Shown piece after piece: positions 1 to 5,108 of a stretch of DNA of 5,181 nucleotides (its first letter is position 1; each line of letters opens with the position of its first letter). The notes under the pieces are model-generated. The model did not search any database and was not told the DNA's origin. It worked only from the letters and a program-made list of their open reading frames with translations. A program made the position numbers and the translations under genes. Source of the stretch: JBOGJI01 sp050747865 (lineage in GTDB: Bacteria; Acidobacteriota; Thermoanaerobaculia; Multivoradales; JAHEKO01); NCBI GenBank assembly GCA_050747865.1, contig JBOGJI010000202.1:1-5181 (forward strand). Direction: 5' to 3'.

Positions 1-1
1 G

Positions 2-406
2 GTGAGCGTCGGCCGGCCGCCGCGCACCCTGGGCGGCCTGACCGCCGCCGGCGCCGGCACCTTCTACGACCAGCTGCTCCACGGTCTCGGAGCCGTCAAC
101 GTCGCCGCGGTGGGCTCCATGCGCTACCCGCAGCTCAACCTGGAGGCCGTGGTGCGGTCGGCGCCGCAGGTCGTCATCGAGCTCCAGGGGGGTGGGCTGG
201 GCGCCCGCGGCCGAGAGGAGCTGATCCGCGATTGGGCCGCCCTCGAGAGCCTTCCCGCCGTGCGCCACGACTGCGTGACGGTGATCGAGGGCGACTTCGT
301 GTTCGTACCCGGACCGCGCCTGCCGCGGATCTACGAGGCGCTGCGCGAGGCGATCCTGTCGTGCGCCGCCGCGTTCCTCCAAGACGCCGGCGAGGCAGTC
401 GGGTGA
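2..406 (+). CDS. ABC importer periplasmic substrate-binding protein, 3' part (BtuF/FepB-like, Peripla_BP_2)
   Basis: This is the C-terminal 134 residues of a class III (BtuF/FhuD/FepB-like) substrate-binding protein; the true start lies before the window. It would capture a corrinoid, ferric siderophore or heme in the periplasm and deliver it to the permease encoded two genes downstream. Seen: the second-lobe pattern of the family, with G-T-F-Y-D-Q-L-L-x-x-L-G-A-V-N-V-A near residues 19-35, then Y-P-Q-L-N-L-E-A-V (43-51) and S-A-P-Q-V-V-I-E (53-60), and a C-terminal helix beginning P-R-I-Y-E-A-L. The Y-P-Q-L-x-L-E element is common in cobalamin-type and related binding proteins but does not fix the substrate. 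The TGA stop overlaps the GTG of the ATPase gene (GTGA), so the two are probably translationally coupled. Family assignment is firm; substrate is not. Confidence 0.85.
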   Translation: MSVGRPPRTLGGLTAAGAGTFYDQLLHGLGAVNVAAVGSMRYPQLNLEAVVRSAPQVVIELQGGGLGARGREELIRDWAALESLPAVRHDCVTVIEGDFVFVPGPRLPRIYEALREAILSCAAAFLQDAGEAVG

Positions 407-1191
407 GCGACTCCGCCCTGCTCGCCACCCGCGCTCTCGCCTGGACGGCCGGCGGACGCGAGATCCTGGCGCCGCTGGACCTGACGCTGGAGGGGGGTGA
501 GTGCCTGGCCGTGATCGGTCCCAACGGCGCCGGCAAGACCACTCTGTTGCGCCTGGTGGTCGGCGTGCTGAAGCCGAGCACGGGCGACGTGCTCTGGCGC
601 GGCCGTCCGCTGGCGGCGCCGCACCGGCTGGAGCGGGCGCGCCGCATCGCCTACGTACCCCAGATCCGGCCGGCGCGCGTACCGCTGACCGCCCGCGACG
701 TGGTCCTGCTCGGCCGCTATCCGCACCGCTCGCGCTGGCGGCTGGGTCCTACGGCCGACGACTTCCGGGCGGTGGACCGGTCGCTCGAACGGGTGGAGAT
801 GGCGCATCTCGCCGCGCGGCCCGTGGACGAGCTCTCGGGCGGCGAGCGCCAGGGCGTCTACATCGCGGCGGCGTTGGCGCAGGAGGCCGAGCTCCTGGCG
901 CTGGACGAGCCGACCACCCATCTCGATCCCCACCACCAGCTCCGCATCGCGCGCCTGCTGGGTGATCTGGTGGCCGAGGGCCGGCACACCATCCTGTTCA
1001 CCACCCACGACCTGAACCTGGCCGCCGCGGTGGCGGGTCGCGTCGTCGCCCTGGTCCAGGGTCGCGTCGCCGCGGCCGGGCCGCCGGGCGAGGTGCTGGA
1101 ACCGGAGGTCCTGGGTCGGGTCTTCCGGGCGCCCTTTGCGGTGCAGCGGGACGGCGACCGGCCCCACGTACACCTGGAGTACGGACGGTGA
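403..1191 (+). CDS. ABC importer ATP-binding subunit (FecE/BtuD-like)
   Basis: A 262-residue cytoplasmic ATPase that powers the cobalamin/iron-chelate importer. All hallmark motifs are present: Walker A G-P-N-G-A-G-K-T-T from residue 39 (Lys45), Q-loop Gln87 in Y-V-P-Q, signature L-S-G-G-E at 144-148, Walker B L-L-A-L-D-E with Asp168 and catalytic Glu169, D-loop T-H-L-D just after, and H-loop His202 in T-T-H-D. Length fits the family (about 250-265). I chose the GTG at 403 because it overlaps the upstream stop, has a GAGG Shine-Dalgarno 7 bases upstream (392-395), and puts the first beta strand at the usual place; the frame stays open further upstream but that part reads as Arg-rich shadow. 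One oddity: after the signature the usual basic residue of E-R-Q-R/K is Gly151, and the next helix has A-A-A-L rather than A-R-A-L. Gene order is SBP-ATPase-permease. Confidence 0.93.
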   Translation: MSDSALLATRALAWTAGGREILAPLDLTLEGGECLAVIGPNGAGKTTLLRLVVGVLKPSTGDVLWRGRPLAAPHRLERARRIAYVPQIRPARVPLTARDVVLLGRYPHRSRWRLGPTADDFRAVDRSLERVEMAHLAARPVDELSGGERQGVYIAAALAQEAELLALDEPTTHLDPHHQLRIARLLGDLVAEGRHTILFTTHDLNLAAAVAGRVVALVQGRVAAAGPPGEVLEPEVLGRVFRAPFAVQRDGDRPHVHLEYGR

Positions 1192-2147
1192 GGCGGCGGG
1201 CCCGCTCCCTGCTCGCCCTGCTCGTCCTCGCCTGGCTCGCCGTGCTGGCGGTCGGCGTGCTCCTGGGCGGCTCGGGCGCCGCCGCCACCGCTCGCGTCAT
1301 ACTCTTCGAGCTGCGGCTACCGCGCGTGCTGCTGGCGCTGGCCGCCGGCGGCGCGCTGGCGGTCGCCGGCCTCACGTTCCAGACCCTGTTCCGCAACTCC
1401 CTGGCCGAGCCCTACACCCTGGGCGTGGCCAGCGGCGCCGCCCTAGGGGCGGTGCTGGCGCTCCAGGTCGGCGGCGACAGCGTCCTCGGCTTCCCGCTCA
1501 CCGCCGCGGCGAGCTTCGCCGGCGCCCTGCTGGTGACCGTCCTGCTCCTCGGGCTGGCGCGCCGGGGCCTGGAGACGACGGCGCTGCTGCTCTCCGGCGT
1601 GGCGCTGGCCCTCTCCTGCTCGGCGGTGATCCTATTCGTCCAGTACGTGGCCGACCCGAGCCGCAGCTTCCGCATGGTGCGCTGGATGATGGGCGGGCTC
1701 GCCGTCGTCGGCTACCGCGAGGTCCTGTGGGTCGTGCCCTGGGTCGTCGCCGGGTCCTGCGGCTTGTGGCTGCTGCGCGGCGAGCTCGATCAGATGCTCA
1801 CCGGCGAGGAGCTGGCGGCCAGTCGAGGTGTCGACGTCGACCGCTTGCGCCTGGTCGCCCTGGCCGCCGCGTCGCTCATGGTGGGCGCCCTGGTGGCGGT
1901 GACCGGGCCGATCGGCTTCGTCGGCCTGATCGTGCCTCACCTCGGGCGCCGCCTCGTGGGCCGGGATCACATGGTCCTGCTCCCCGCCTGCCTGCTGGGA
2001 GGCGGCGTCTTCCTCGCCCTGGCCGACCTGATGGCGCGTCGCGTCATGGCGCCGGCGGAGCTGCCGGTCGGCATCCTCACCGCCCTGCTCGGCGGGCCGT
2101 TCTTCCTCTGGCTGCTCGTGGCCCGGCCGCGCGGCGGTCGGCGATAG
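1188..2147 (+). CDS. ABC importer permease, FecCD/BtuC family
   Basis: A 319-residue inner-membrane permease close in length to BtuC-type proteins (about 325). It forms, as a homodimer, the channel for the corrinoid, siderophore or heme handed over by the binding protein. Seen: hydrophobic segments around residues 7-27, 47-67, 77-94, 103-123, 130-152, 178-197, 222-242, 262-282 and 291-313; the family usually has ten helices, so one is probably split or missed by eye. Family markers include R-L-P-R (43-46), F-R-N-S-L-A-E-P (68-75), L-G-V-A-S-G-A-A-L-G (78-87), the ATPase-contacting stretch E-E-L-A-A-S-R-G-V (207-215), G-P-I-G-F-V-G-L-I-V-P-H (240-251) and the end block E-L-P-V-G-I-L-T-A-L-L-G-G-P-F-F (291-306). 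The GTG start overlaps the ATPase stop (GTGA) and has GGAG 8 bases upstream (1176-1179). Only one permease gene is seen, consistent with a homodimer. Confidence 0.94.
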   Translation: MRRRARSLLALLVLAWLAVLAVGVLLGGSGAAATARVILFELRLPRVLLALAAGGALAVAGLTFQTLFRNSLAEPYTLGVASGAALGAVLALQVGGDSVLGFPLTAAASFAGALLVTVLLLGLARRGLETTALLLSGVALALSCSAVILFVQYVADPSRSFRMVRWMMGGLAVVGYREVLWVVPWVVAGSCGLWLLRGELDQMLTGEELAASRGVDVDRLRLVALAAASLMVGALVAVTGPIGFVGLIVPHLGRRLVGRDHMVLLPACLLGGGVFLALADLMARRVMAPAELPVGILTALLGGPFFLWLLVARPRGGRR

Positions 2148-2156
2148 ACTGGCGCG

Positions 2157-2927
2157 GTGCTGCTCTACCGACTCGGTTCCGAAGGGCGCTACGCGGTACG
2201 AGACGACGGCGCCGAGACCCTGCGCGTGCTCGCATCCGATCCTCTGACGGTCGAGCCGTCCGCTTGGGCGCTGGGTCGGGAGATGGACTCGGCAGGGCTC
2301 GATCTCCTGCCCCCCGTGCTGCCCGGCAAGATCGTGGGTGTGGGGCGCAACTACCGGGCGCACGCCGAGGAGCTGGGCAACCCGGTGCCGGACGAGCCGG
2401 TGTTGTTTCTCAAGTCGCCCGGCTCGGTGATCGGTCCGTCGGCTGCCATCGTCCTGCCGCCCGAGAGCGACGAGGTCGAGTTCGAAGGGGAGATCGCCGT
2501 GGTGCTCGGCCGCCCGCTCAAGCGCGCCGACCCCGAGACCGCGCGCGCCGCCGTGCTCGGGGTGACGGCGGCCGTCGACGTCACCGCCCGCGACCTCCAG
2601 CGCCGCGACTCCACGTTCGCCCGCGCCAAGTCCTTCGACACCTTCTGCCCGCTCGGTCCCGCGATCTGGCTGCAGCCCGATCTCGAGGGGCTGACCGTGG
2701 TGACGCGCCTGAACGGCGAGGAGCGGCAGCGGGCGACGACGGAGCAGATGCTGTGGGGCATCGTCGACCTGCTGGTCTACGCCTCGCGCATGATGTCGCT
2801 CGCCGCCGGCGACCTGGTGCTCACCGGGACGCCGGCCGGCGTCGGCCGCCTCGCGGCCGGCGACATGCTGGAGGTGGAGGTCACGGGAGCCGGCGTGCTG
2901 CGCAATCCGGTCGAGGCCGGGCCATGA
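2157..2927 (+). CDS. Fumarylacetoacetate hydrolase (FAH) family protein
   Basis: A 256-residue cytosolic metal-dependent enzyme of the FAH fold, whose members hydrolyse, decarboxylate or tautomerise beta-diketo or 2-oxo dicarboxylic acids (acylpyruvases, oxaloacetate decarboxylase/tautomerase, homoprotocatechuate-pathway isomerases). Residues 1-50 resemble the short N-terminal Rv2993c-like domain; the catalytic domain starts at K-I-V-G-V-G-R-N-Y (58-66). Expected metal ligands are Glu110 and Glu112 (V-E-F-E-G-E-I-A) and Asp141 (V-D-V-T-A-R-D); His69 and Glu72 sit where the FAHD1-type His/Glu catalytic pair lies, with the same relative spacing. R-A-K-S-F-D-T-F (156-163) and L-T-G-T-P-A-G-V-G near the C-terminus complete the family pattern. 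The active site looks intact. The GTG start is 9 bases after the permease stop with only a poor Shine-Dalgarno; coupling is likely. The exact substrate cannot be read from sequence, and its place behind an importer is unexplained. Confidence 0.9.
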   Translation: MLLYRLGSEGRYAVRDDGAETLRVLASDPLTVEPSAWALGREMDSAGLDLLPPVLPGKIVGVGRNYRAHAEELGNPVPDEPVLFLKSPGSVIGPSAAIVLPPESDEVEFEGEIAVVLGRPLKRADPETARAAVLGVTAAVDVTARDLQRRDSTFARAKSFDTFCPLGPAIWLQPDLEGLTVVTRLNGEERQRATTEQMLWGIVDLLVYASRMMSLAAGDLVLTGTPAGVGRLAAGDMLEVEVTGAGVLRNPVEAGP

Positions 2928-3106
2928 TGCGCTTCGCCCTCTGGATCGCCCTCGCCGCCGGGCTGGCCGCCGCCTTCGGGCTCCACCTGATCCGCGATTT
3001 CGTCTTCTGGCACGCCTCCCTGGTGGGAGCGGCCGTGGCCCTGCTCACCTGGTCCGTGCTGCGCACCGGGCGGCGGCTCAAGAACCTCTACCGGCCTCCC
3101 GAGTGA
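2924..3106 (+). CDS. Small two-helix membrane protein, unknown function
   Basis: A 60-residue protein I do not recognise. Two hydrophobic segments are clear: about residues 4-22 and 28-46, separated by a short loop I-R-D-F (23-26). The C-terminal tail (47-60) is strongly basic, with Arg47, Arg50, Arg51, Lys53 and Arg57, ending Y-R-P-P-E. By the positive-inside rule both ends should be cytoplasmic, making a helical hairpin in the inner membrane. The start is ATG at 2924, overlapping the FAH stop (ATGA), with GAGG at 2913-2916 seven bases upstream; a second ATG follows at once (2927), so the start could be one codon later. It ends in a GTGA overlap with the HAD gene. Such overlaps on both sides, plus the coherent hydrophobic pattern, argue that it is translated. 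It is too short to be an enzyme; a membrane anchor or accessory subunit is possible, but that is inference. Confidence 0.75.
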   Translation: MMRFALWIALAAGLAAAFGLHLIRDFVFWHASLVGAAVALLTWSVLRTGRRLKNLYRPPE

Positions 3107-3918
3107 CCGCTCCGCGAAAGCCCGCACGCGACCGGCGGGCGACCCAACAACCGCCACCCGAAGGCCCCACCGAGGCCTTCCCCGTTCCCCGCGAGCAGCT
3201 CGGGAGCGGGCCCATCCCGCTGGCTCGGCGGAGGGTCCGAGCGGTCACCTTCGATGTCACCGGAACGCTCATCCACACGCCTCGCCGTGCGGAGATCTAC
3301 GGCGAGGTCCTGCGCCGTCACGGCTTTAGCGTCGACACGGAGGCGGTGCGCTGGGCCGTCGAGGAGGCGTGGCGGGAGTTCGACTGCCAGGGGCGCCTCG
3401 GCCACGAGCGCTTCGGCCCGGAGATCGACGACGCCCGCCGCTATTGGCGGCGCTTCCTCGCGCGGCTCTGCGCCCTGCTCGACCTCCCGGCGCCGAGCCG
3501 TTTCGCCGCCCGCGAGCTGTTCGACGCCTTCGCGCGGCCCGATGCCTGGGAGGTATACCGCGACGCGCCCCCGACGCTCGCCGCGCTGCGCGGCCGCGGC
3601 CTGGCGCTGGGCGTGGTCAGCAACTGGGACCATCGCCTGCCCGGCCTGCTCGAAGCCTTCGGCCCGGAGTTCCGCTTCCAGGCGATCGTCTACTCCCAGC
3701 GCGCCGGCGTCGAGAAGCCCGAGCCCGCCATCTTCCGCCGCGCCCTCCGCGAGCTGGTGGTCGAGCCCGACGAAGCCGTGCACGTCGGCGACCGCCCGAC
3801 CGAAGACGTCGAGGGAGCCCGCGCCGCCGGCATGCACGCGCTGTTGCTCGACCGCACCGGCGCCGGCGATCTCGCCCACCTCGGCGAGCTCCTCCCCTGG
3901 CTCGACGAGAACAACTGA
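3103..3918 (+). CDS. HAD-superfamily (subfamily IA, HDHD3/REG-2-like) hydrolase
   Basis: A 271-residue Rossmann-fold hydrolase of the haloacid dehalogenase superfamily. The four motifs are present: motif I T-F-D-V-T-G-T-L-I with nucleophile Asp51; motif II V-V-S-N-W-D with Ser173; motif III Lys205 in V-E-K-P-E-P-A-I-F; motif IV V-G-D-R-P-T-E-D with Asp230 and Asp235, followed by V-E-G-A-R-A-A-G. An alpha-helical cap (about residues 65-150) lies between motifs I and II, as in subfamily IA. The second Asp of the phosphatase D-x-D signature is Thr53, as seen in the REG-2/HDHD3 branch, so phosphatase activity should not be assumed. A Pro/Arg-rich tail of about 45 residues precedes motif I. GTG 3103 is the only conventional in-frame start before motif I; it overlaps the upstream stop (GTGA) but has no convincing Shine-Dalgarno, consistent with coupling. 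Its stop lies 8 bases from the stop of the opposing vapC. Substrate unknown. Confidence 0.88.
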   Translation: MTAPRKPARDRRATQQPPPEGPTEAFPVPREQLGSGPIPLARRRVRAVTFDVTGTLIHTPRRAEIYGEVLRRHGFSVDTEAVRWAVEEAWREFDCQGRLGHERFGPEIDDARRYWRRFLARLCALLDLPAPSRFAARELFDAFARPDAWEVYRDAPPTLAALRGRGLALGVVSNWDHRLPGLLEAFGPEFRFQAIVYSQRAGVEKPEPAIFRRALRELVVEPDEAVHVGDRPTEDVEGARAAGMHALLLDRTGAGDLAHLGELLPWLDENN

Positions 3919-3926
3919 AGCTGCGA

Positions 3927-4274
3927 TCAGGGCAACCCGCGCAGACGAAGGCCGCGGACCCGGTCGAAGTCTCCTCGATTCCGAGTCGCGAGTCCGAGCT
4001 GATGCTCGATCGCGGTGGCGGCGATGAGGGCGTCGGGCATGCGGATACTCGACTCCCGGCGAATGCGGCCTGCTCGTTCGGCGATGGCTCGATCCACAGG
4101 CATCTCCCGGAACGCGCTCAGCAGGGTCGAGACCAGGTGCGTGGCCGTGTTGCCCGCAAAGAGCTCGGCGCGGGTGATCACTGAGTAGTGGAGACGATGC
4201 CCGGTGGGCTGGAGCTCATGAGCGCCGCGCAGATGATCCACGAACAGGTCGGTGTCGACCAGGATGTCAGCCAC
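3927..4274 (-). CDS. vapC: VapC-type PIN-domain ribonuclease toxin
   Basis: A 115-residue PIN-domain protein, the toxin of a type II toxin-antitoxin pair. VapC toxins are Mg-dependent endoribonucleases that cut tRNA or rRNA and stop growth when the antitoxin is lost. Acidic active-site residues are in the expected places: Asp7 in L-V-D-T-D-L-F-V-D-H-L, Glu37 in R-A-E-L-F-A-G, Asp81 in M-P-D-A-L-I-A-A-T-A, and the final T-R-N-R-G-D-F block (Asn99 and Asp102). The protein looks complete and catalytically intact, at the short end of the family range. The start is GTG (4274-4272), inside the last codons of vapB (8-base overlap) with a purine-rich GTGGGA just upstream, so it is translationally coupled to the antitoxin. 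Its RNA target cannot be told from sequence. It converges on the HAD gene with almost no intergenic space. Confidence 0.92.
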   Translation of the reverse strand: MADILVDTDLFVDHLRGAHELQPTGHRLHYSVITRAELFAGNTATHLVSTLLSAFREMPVDRAIAERAGRIRRESSIRMPDALIAATAIEHQLGLATRNRGDFDRVRGLRLRGLP

Positions 4275-4488
4275 GGTCCCACTCGTCGCGGTTTGGTACC
4301 GCGGCCTCCGGAGCCGCTCCGAAGGTGGCGGCCAGGCCCGGGGTCGGGTCCGGACGCTCGGTGTCGAGGTAGACGTCCAGCGCGCGGCGGACGATCTCGG
4401 CGAGCGTCACTCCCTGGGCCGAGGTGAGCTCGTCGATGCGGCGGCGCTGGTTCTGGGTGAGGTAGATCTGTGTGCGCGTTGCCGACAT
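4267..4488 (-). CDS. vapB: VapB-type ribbon-helix-helix antitoxin
   Basis: A 73-residue antitoxin and autorepressor partner of the adjacent VapC. The N-terminal half is a CopG/MetJ-like ribbon-helix-helix DNA-binding domain: beta strand R-T-Q-I-Y-L-T (5-11), helix A about 12-25, turn, and helix B about 28-43 (T-L-A-E-I-V-R-R-A-L-D-V-Y-L). The C-terminal part (about 47-73) is Pro/Ala-rich and ends in an acidic segment R-D-E-W-D-R-G, the kind of flexible tail that wraps the toxin and reaches its active site. The antitoxin-first order with overlapping toxin is the standard layout. ATG at 4488-4486 puts the beta strand at the N-terminus as expected; there is no Shine-Dalgarno before it, but a -10-like box sits 7 bases upstream, pointing to leaderless translation. 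The antitoxin probably represses its own promoter with VapC through the repeats at 4487-4505. Confidence 0.9.
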   Translation of the reverse strand: MSATRTQIYLTQNQRRRIDELTSAQGVTLAEIVRRALDVYLDTERPDPTPGLAATFGAAPEAAVPNRDEWDRG

Positions 4489-4505
4489 ACAGCGCAGTAT
4501 ACAGC
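4487..4505 (-). promoter_or_regulatory. vapBC promoter -10 and probable VapB operator
   Basis: On the minus strand a TATACT hexamer (4501-4496; consensus TATAAT) ends 7 bases before the vapB ATG, so transcription would start at or next to the A of ATG. No good -35 is seen (TGGCAG at an 18-base spacing is only a weak match). The same bases hold an imperfect palindrome, GCAGTATACAGC on the plus strand (4494-4505), pairing at five of six positions around a GTATAC core. They also hold two direct copies of ATACAGC (4487-4493 and 4499-4505), 12 bases start to start, the first overlapping the start codon. Ribbon-helix-helix antitoxins bind short repeats or palindromes over their own promoters, so operator function is a reasonable inference. 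The layout is seen directly; binding is not shown. Confidence 0.55.
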
Positions 4506-4579
4506 ATAAACCAGGTCGACTGCCAGGGCTGGCCTATAGCCGCGGTCCGGAGCCACCGTGCTAGCCTTCGAGCCCGGTC
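4506..4579. other. Divergent intergenic region between vapB and lipoprotein gene
   Basis: This stretch separates the divergent vapBC pair from the lipoprotein gene and must carry the plus-strand promoter if one exists. Candidates are weak: TATAGC at 4535-4540 without a clear -35, and TAGCCT at 4562-4567 preceded by TGC (an extended -10-like arrangement) 12 bases before the GTG start at 4580. TAG at 4562-4564 is also the in-frame stop just upstream of the lipoprotein gene. No RNA gene or riboswitch fold is apparent. Confidence 0.35.
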
Positions 4580-5026
4580 GTGAAGAGATACCTCCCCTTC
4601 ATTGCGTTGGCGATCCTCGGTCTCGCCGCCTGTCAACAGCGGGGCGGGGGCGATGGCCTGGAGCCGCTCGATACCCAGGTCGTCGAGCCGCCGCCCGAGG
4701 CCTCGATCGACATCTCCCAGGACGCGCAGTCGCGGCGCCGGGTCGAGAGCCTTTCGGGCGTCCTGCCTTCCGATGTGCCGAAGGATCTGCCTCTCCACCG
4801 GCCGGCCACCCTCATCGACTTCGGCGCCGAGGGCGCGCGGTACATCACGTTCACCAGCCCGGCTTCGCCGCAGGCGGTGCGCAGCGACATGGAGCGGCGG
4901 CTGAGCGGCGCGGGCTGGGTTCGTGAAGGCAGCGGCGATTCCGCGGTGTTCGTCAAGGACGGCCGTCGCGTCACCCTGACCGTCGACAGCGACCCCGTCG
5001 GGTCGCTGTGGCGAATCGACTATTGA
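4580..5026 (+). CDS. Small secreted lipoprotein, unknown function
   Basis: A 148-residue predicted lipoprotein. Seen: a basic N-terminus (M-K-R), hydrophobic core 5-15, and lipobox L-A-A-C with Cys18 as the lipidated residue. Gln19 at position +2 is not an inner-membrane retention signal under the Lol rule, so the outer membrane is likely if the cell is diderm. Residues 19-60 are low-complexity, rich in Gly, Pro and Glu, and look like a linker. The folded part (about 61-148) has D-V-P-x-D-L-P (65-71), a strand Y-I-T-F-T-S (88-93), a helix S-P-Q-A-V-R-S-D-M-E-R-R-L (96-108), then G-A-G-W (110-113) and beta-rich sequence ending W-R-I-D-Y. This resembles a loose pattern of small bacterial lipoproteins of unknown function; I cannot name a family. 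GTG 4580 is the first start after an in-frame TAG at 4562 and yields a full signal peptide, though no Shine-Dalgarno is present. Confidence 0.8.
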   Translation: MKRYLPFIALAILGLAACQQRGGGDGLEPLDTQVVEPPPEASIDISQDAQSRRRVESLSGVLPSDVPKDLPLHRPATLIDFGAEGARYITFTSPASPQAVRSDMERRLSGAGWVREGSGDSAVFVKDGRRVTLTVDSDPVGSLWRIDY

Positions 5027-5058
5027 GTCGTTCTCGGTAGCAGCGCGGCTCGTCATGC

Positions 5059-5074
5059 GGCCGTCGTCACGGCC
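5059..5074 (+). terminator. Possible weak terminator after the lipoprotein gene
   Basis: GGCCGT (5059-5064) and ACGGCC (5069-5074) form a perfect 6-bp stem with a CGTC tetraloop, 32 bases after the lipoprotein stop codon. It is followed by TTCTTG, a short and interrupted T-rich tail. Placement is right for an intrinsic terminator, but the stem is short, the T tract is poor, and chance hairpins are frequent at this G+C content. Confidence 0.35.
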
Positions 5075-5108
5075 TTCTTGCGGCCGCGGCAACGGCGCCC
5101 GTGCCTGG

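Noticed and set aside
331..1173. Long minus-strand open frame opposite the ATPase gene.
   Set aside because: It mirrors the ATPase codons and is rich in Arg, Gln and His without recognisable motifs; the plus-strand ATPase has every catalytic motif.
1632..2363. Minus-strand open frame across the permease 3' end and FAH 5' end.
   Set aside because: Gln/His/Arg-rich composition typical of the reverse complement of hydrophobic membrane codons; it spans two real genes.
1136..3106. A very long plus-strand open stretch (over 650 codons) crossing the permease and FAH genes in another frame.
   Set aside because: Its translation is dominated by Arg, Gly, Ala and Pro with no domain; it is a GC-rich shadow of two well-supported genes. 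Only its last 60 residues, from ATG 2924, look real.
3088..3879. 263-codon minus-strand frame opposite the HAD gene.
   Set aside because: Codon-for-codon mirror of the HAD frame; the HAD gene carries all four conserved motifs and the mirror frame has none.
3871..3888. Hairpin CTCGCC/GGCGAG near the HAD 3' end as a terminator for vapBC or the operon.
   Set aside because: The stem lies inside HAD coding sequence and has no T tract on either strand.
4178..5092. 304-codon minus-strand frame covering the lipoprotein, the intergenic region and vapB.
   Set aside because: It conflicts with both the ribbon-helix-helix antitoxin frame and the lipoprotein frame, and shows no domain, low-complexity Arg/Pro/Gly sequence only.
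5078..5092. TTGC/GCAA inverted repeat around a GCGGCCGC palindrome.
   Set aside because: Only a 4-bp stem around a sequence expected by chance at this G+C content; no clear role.
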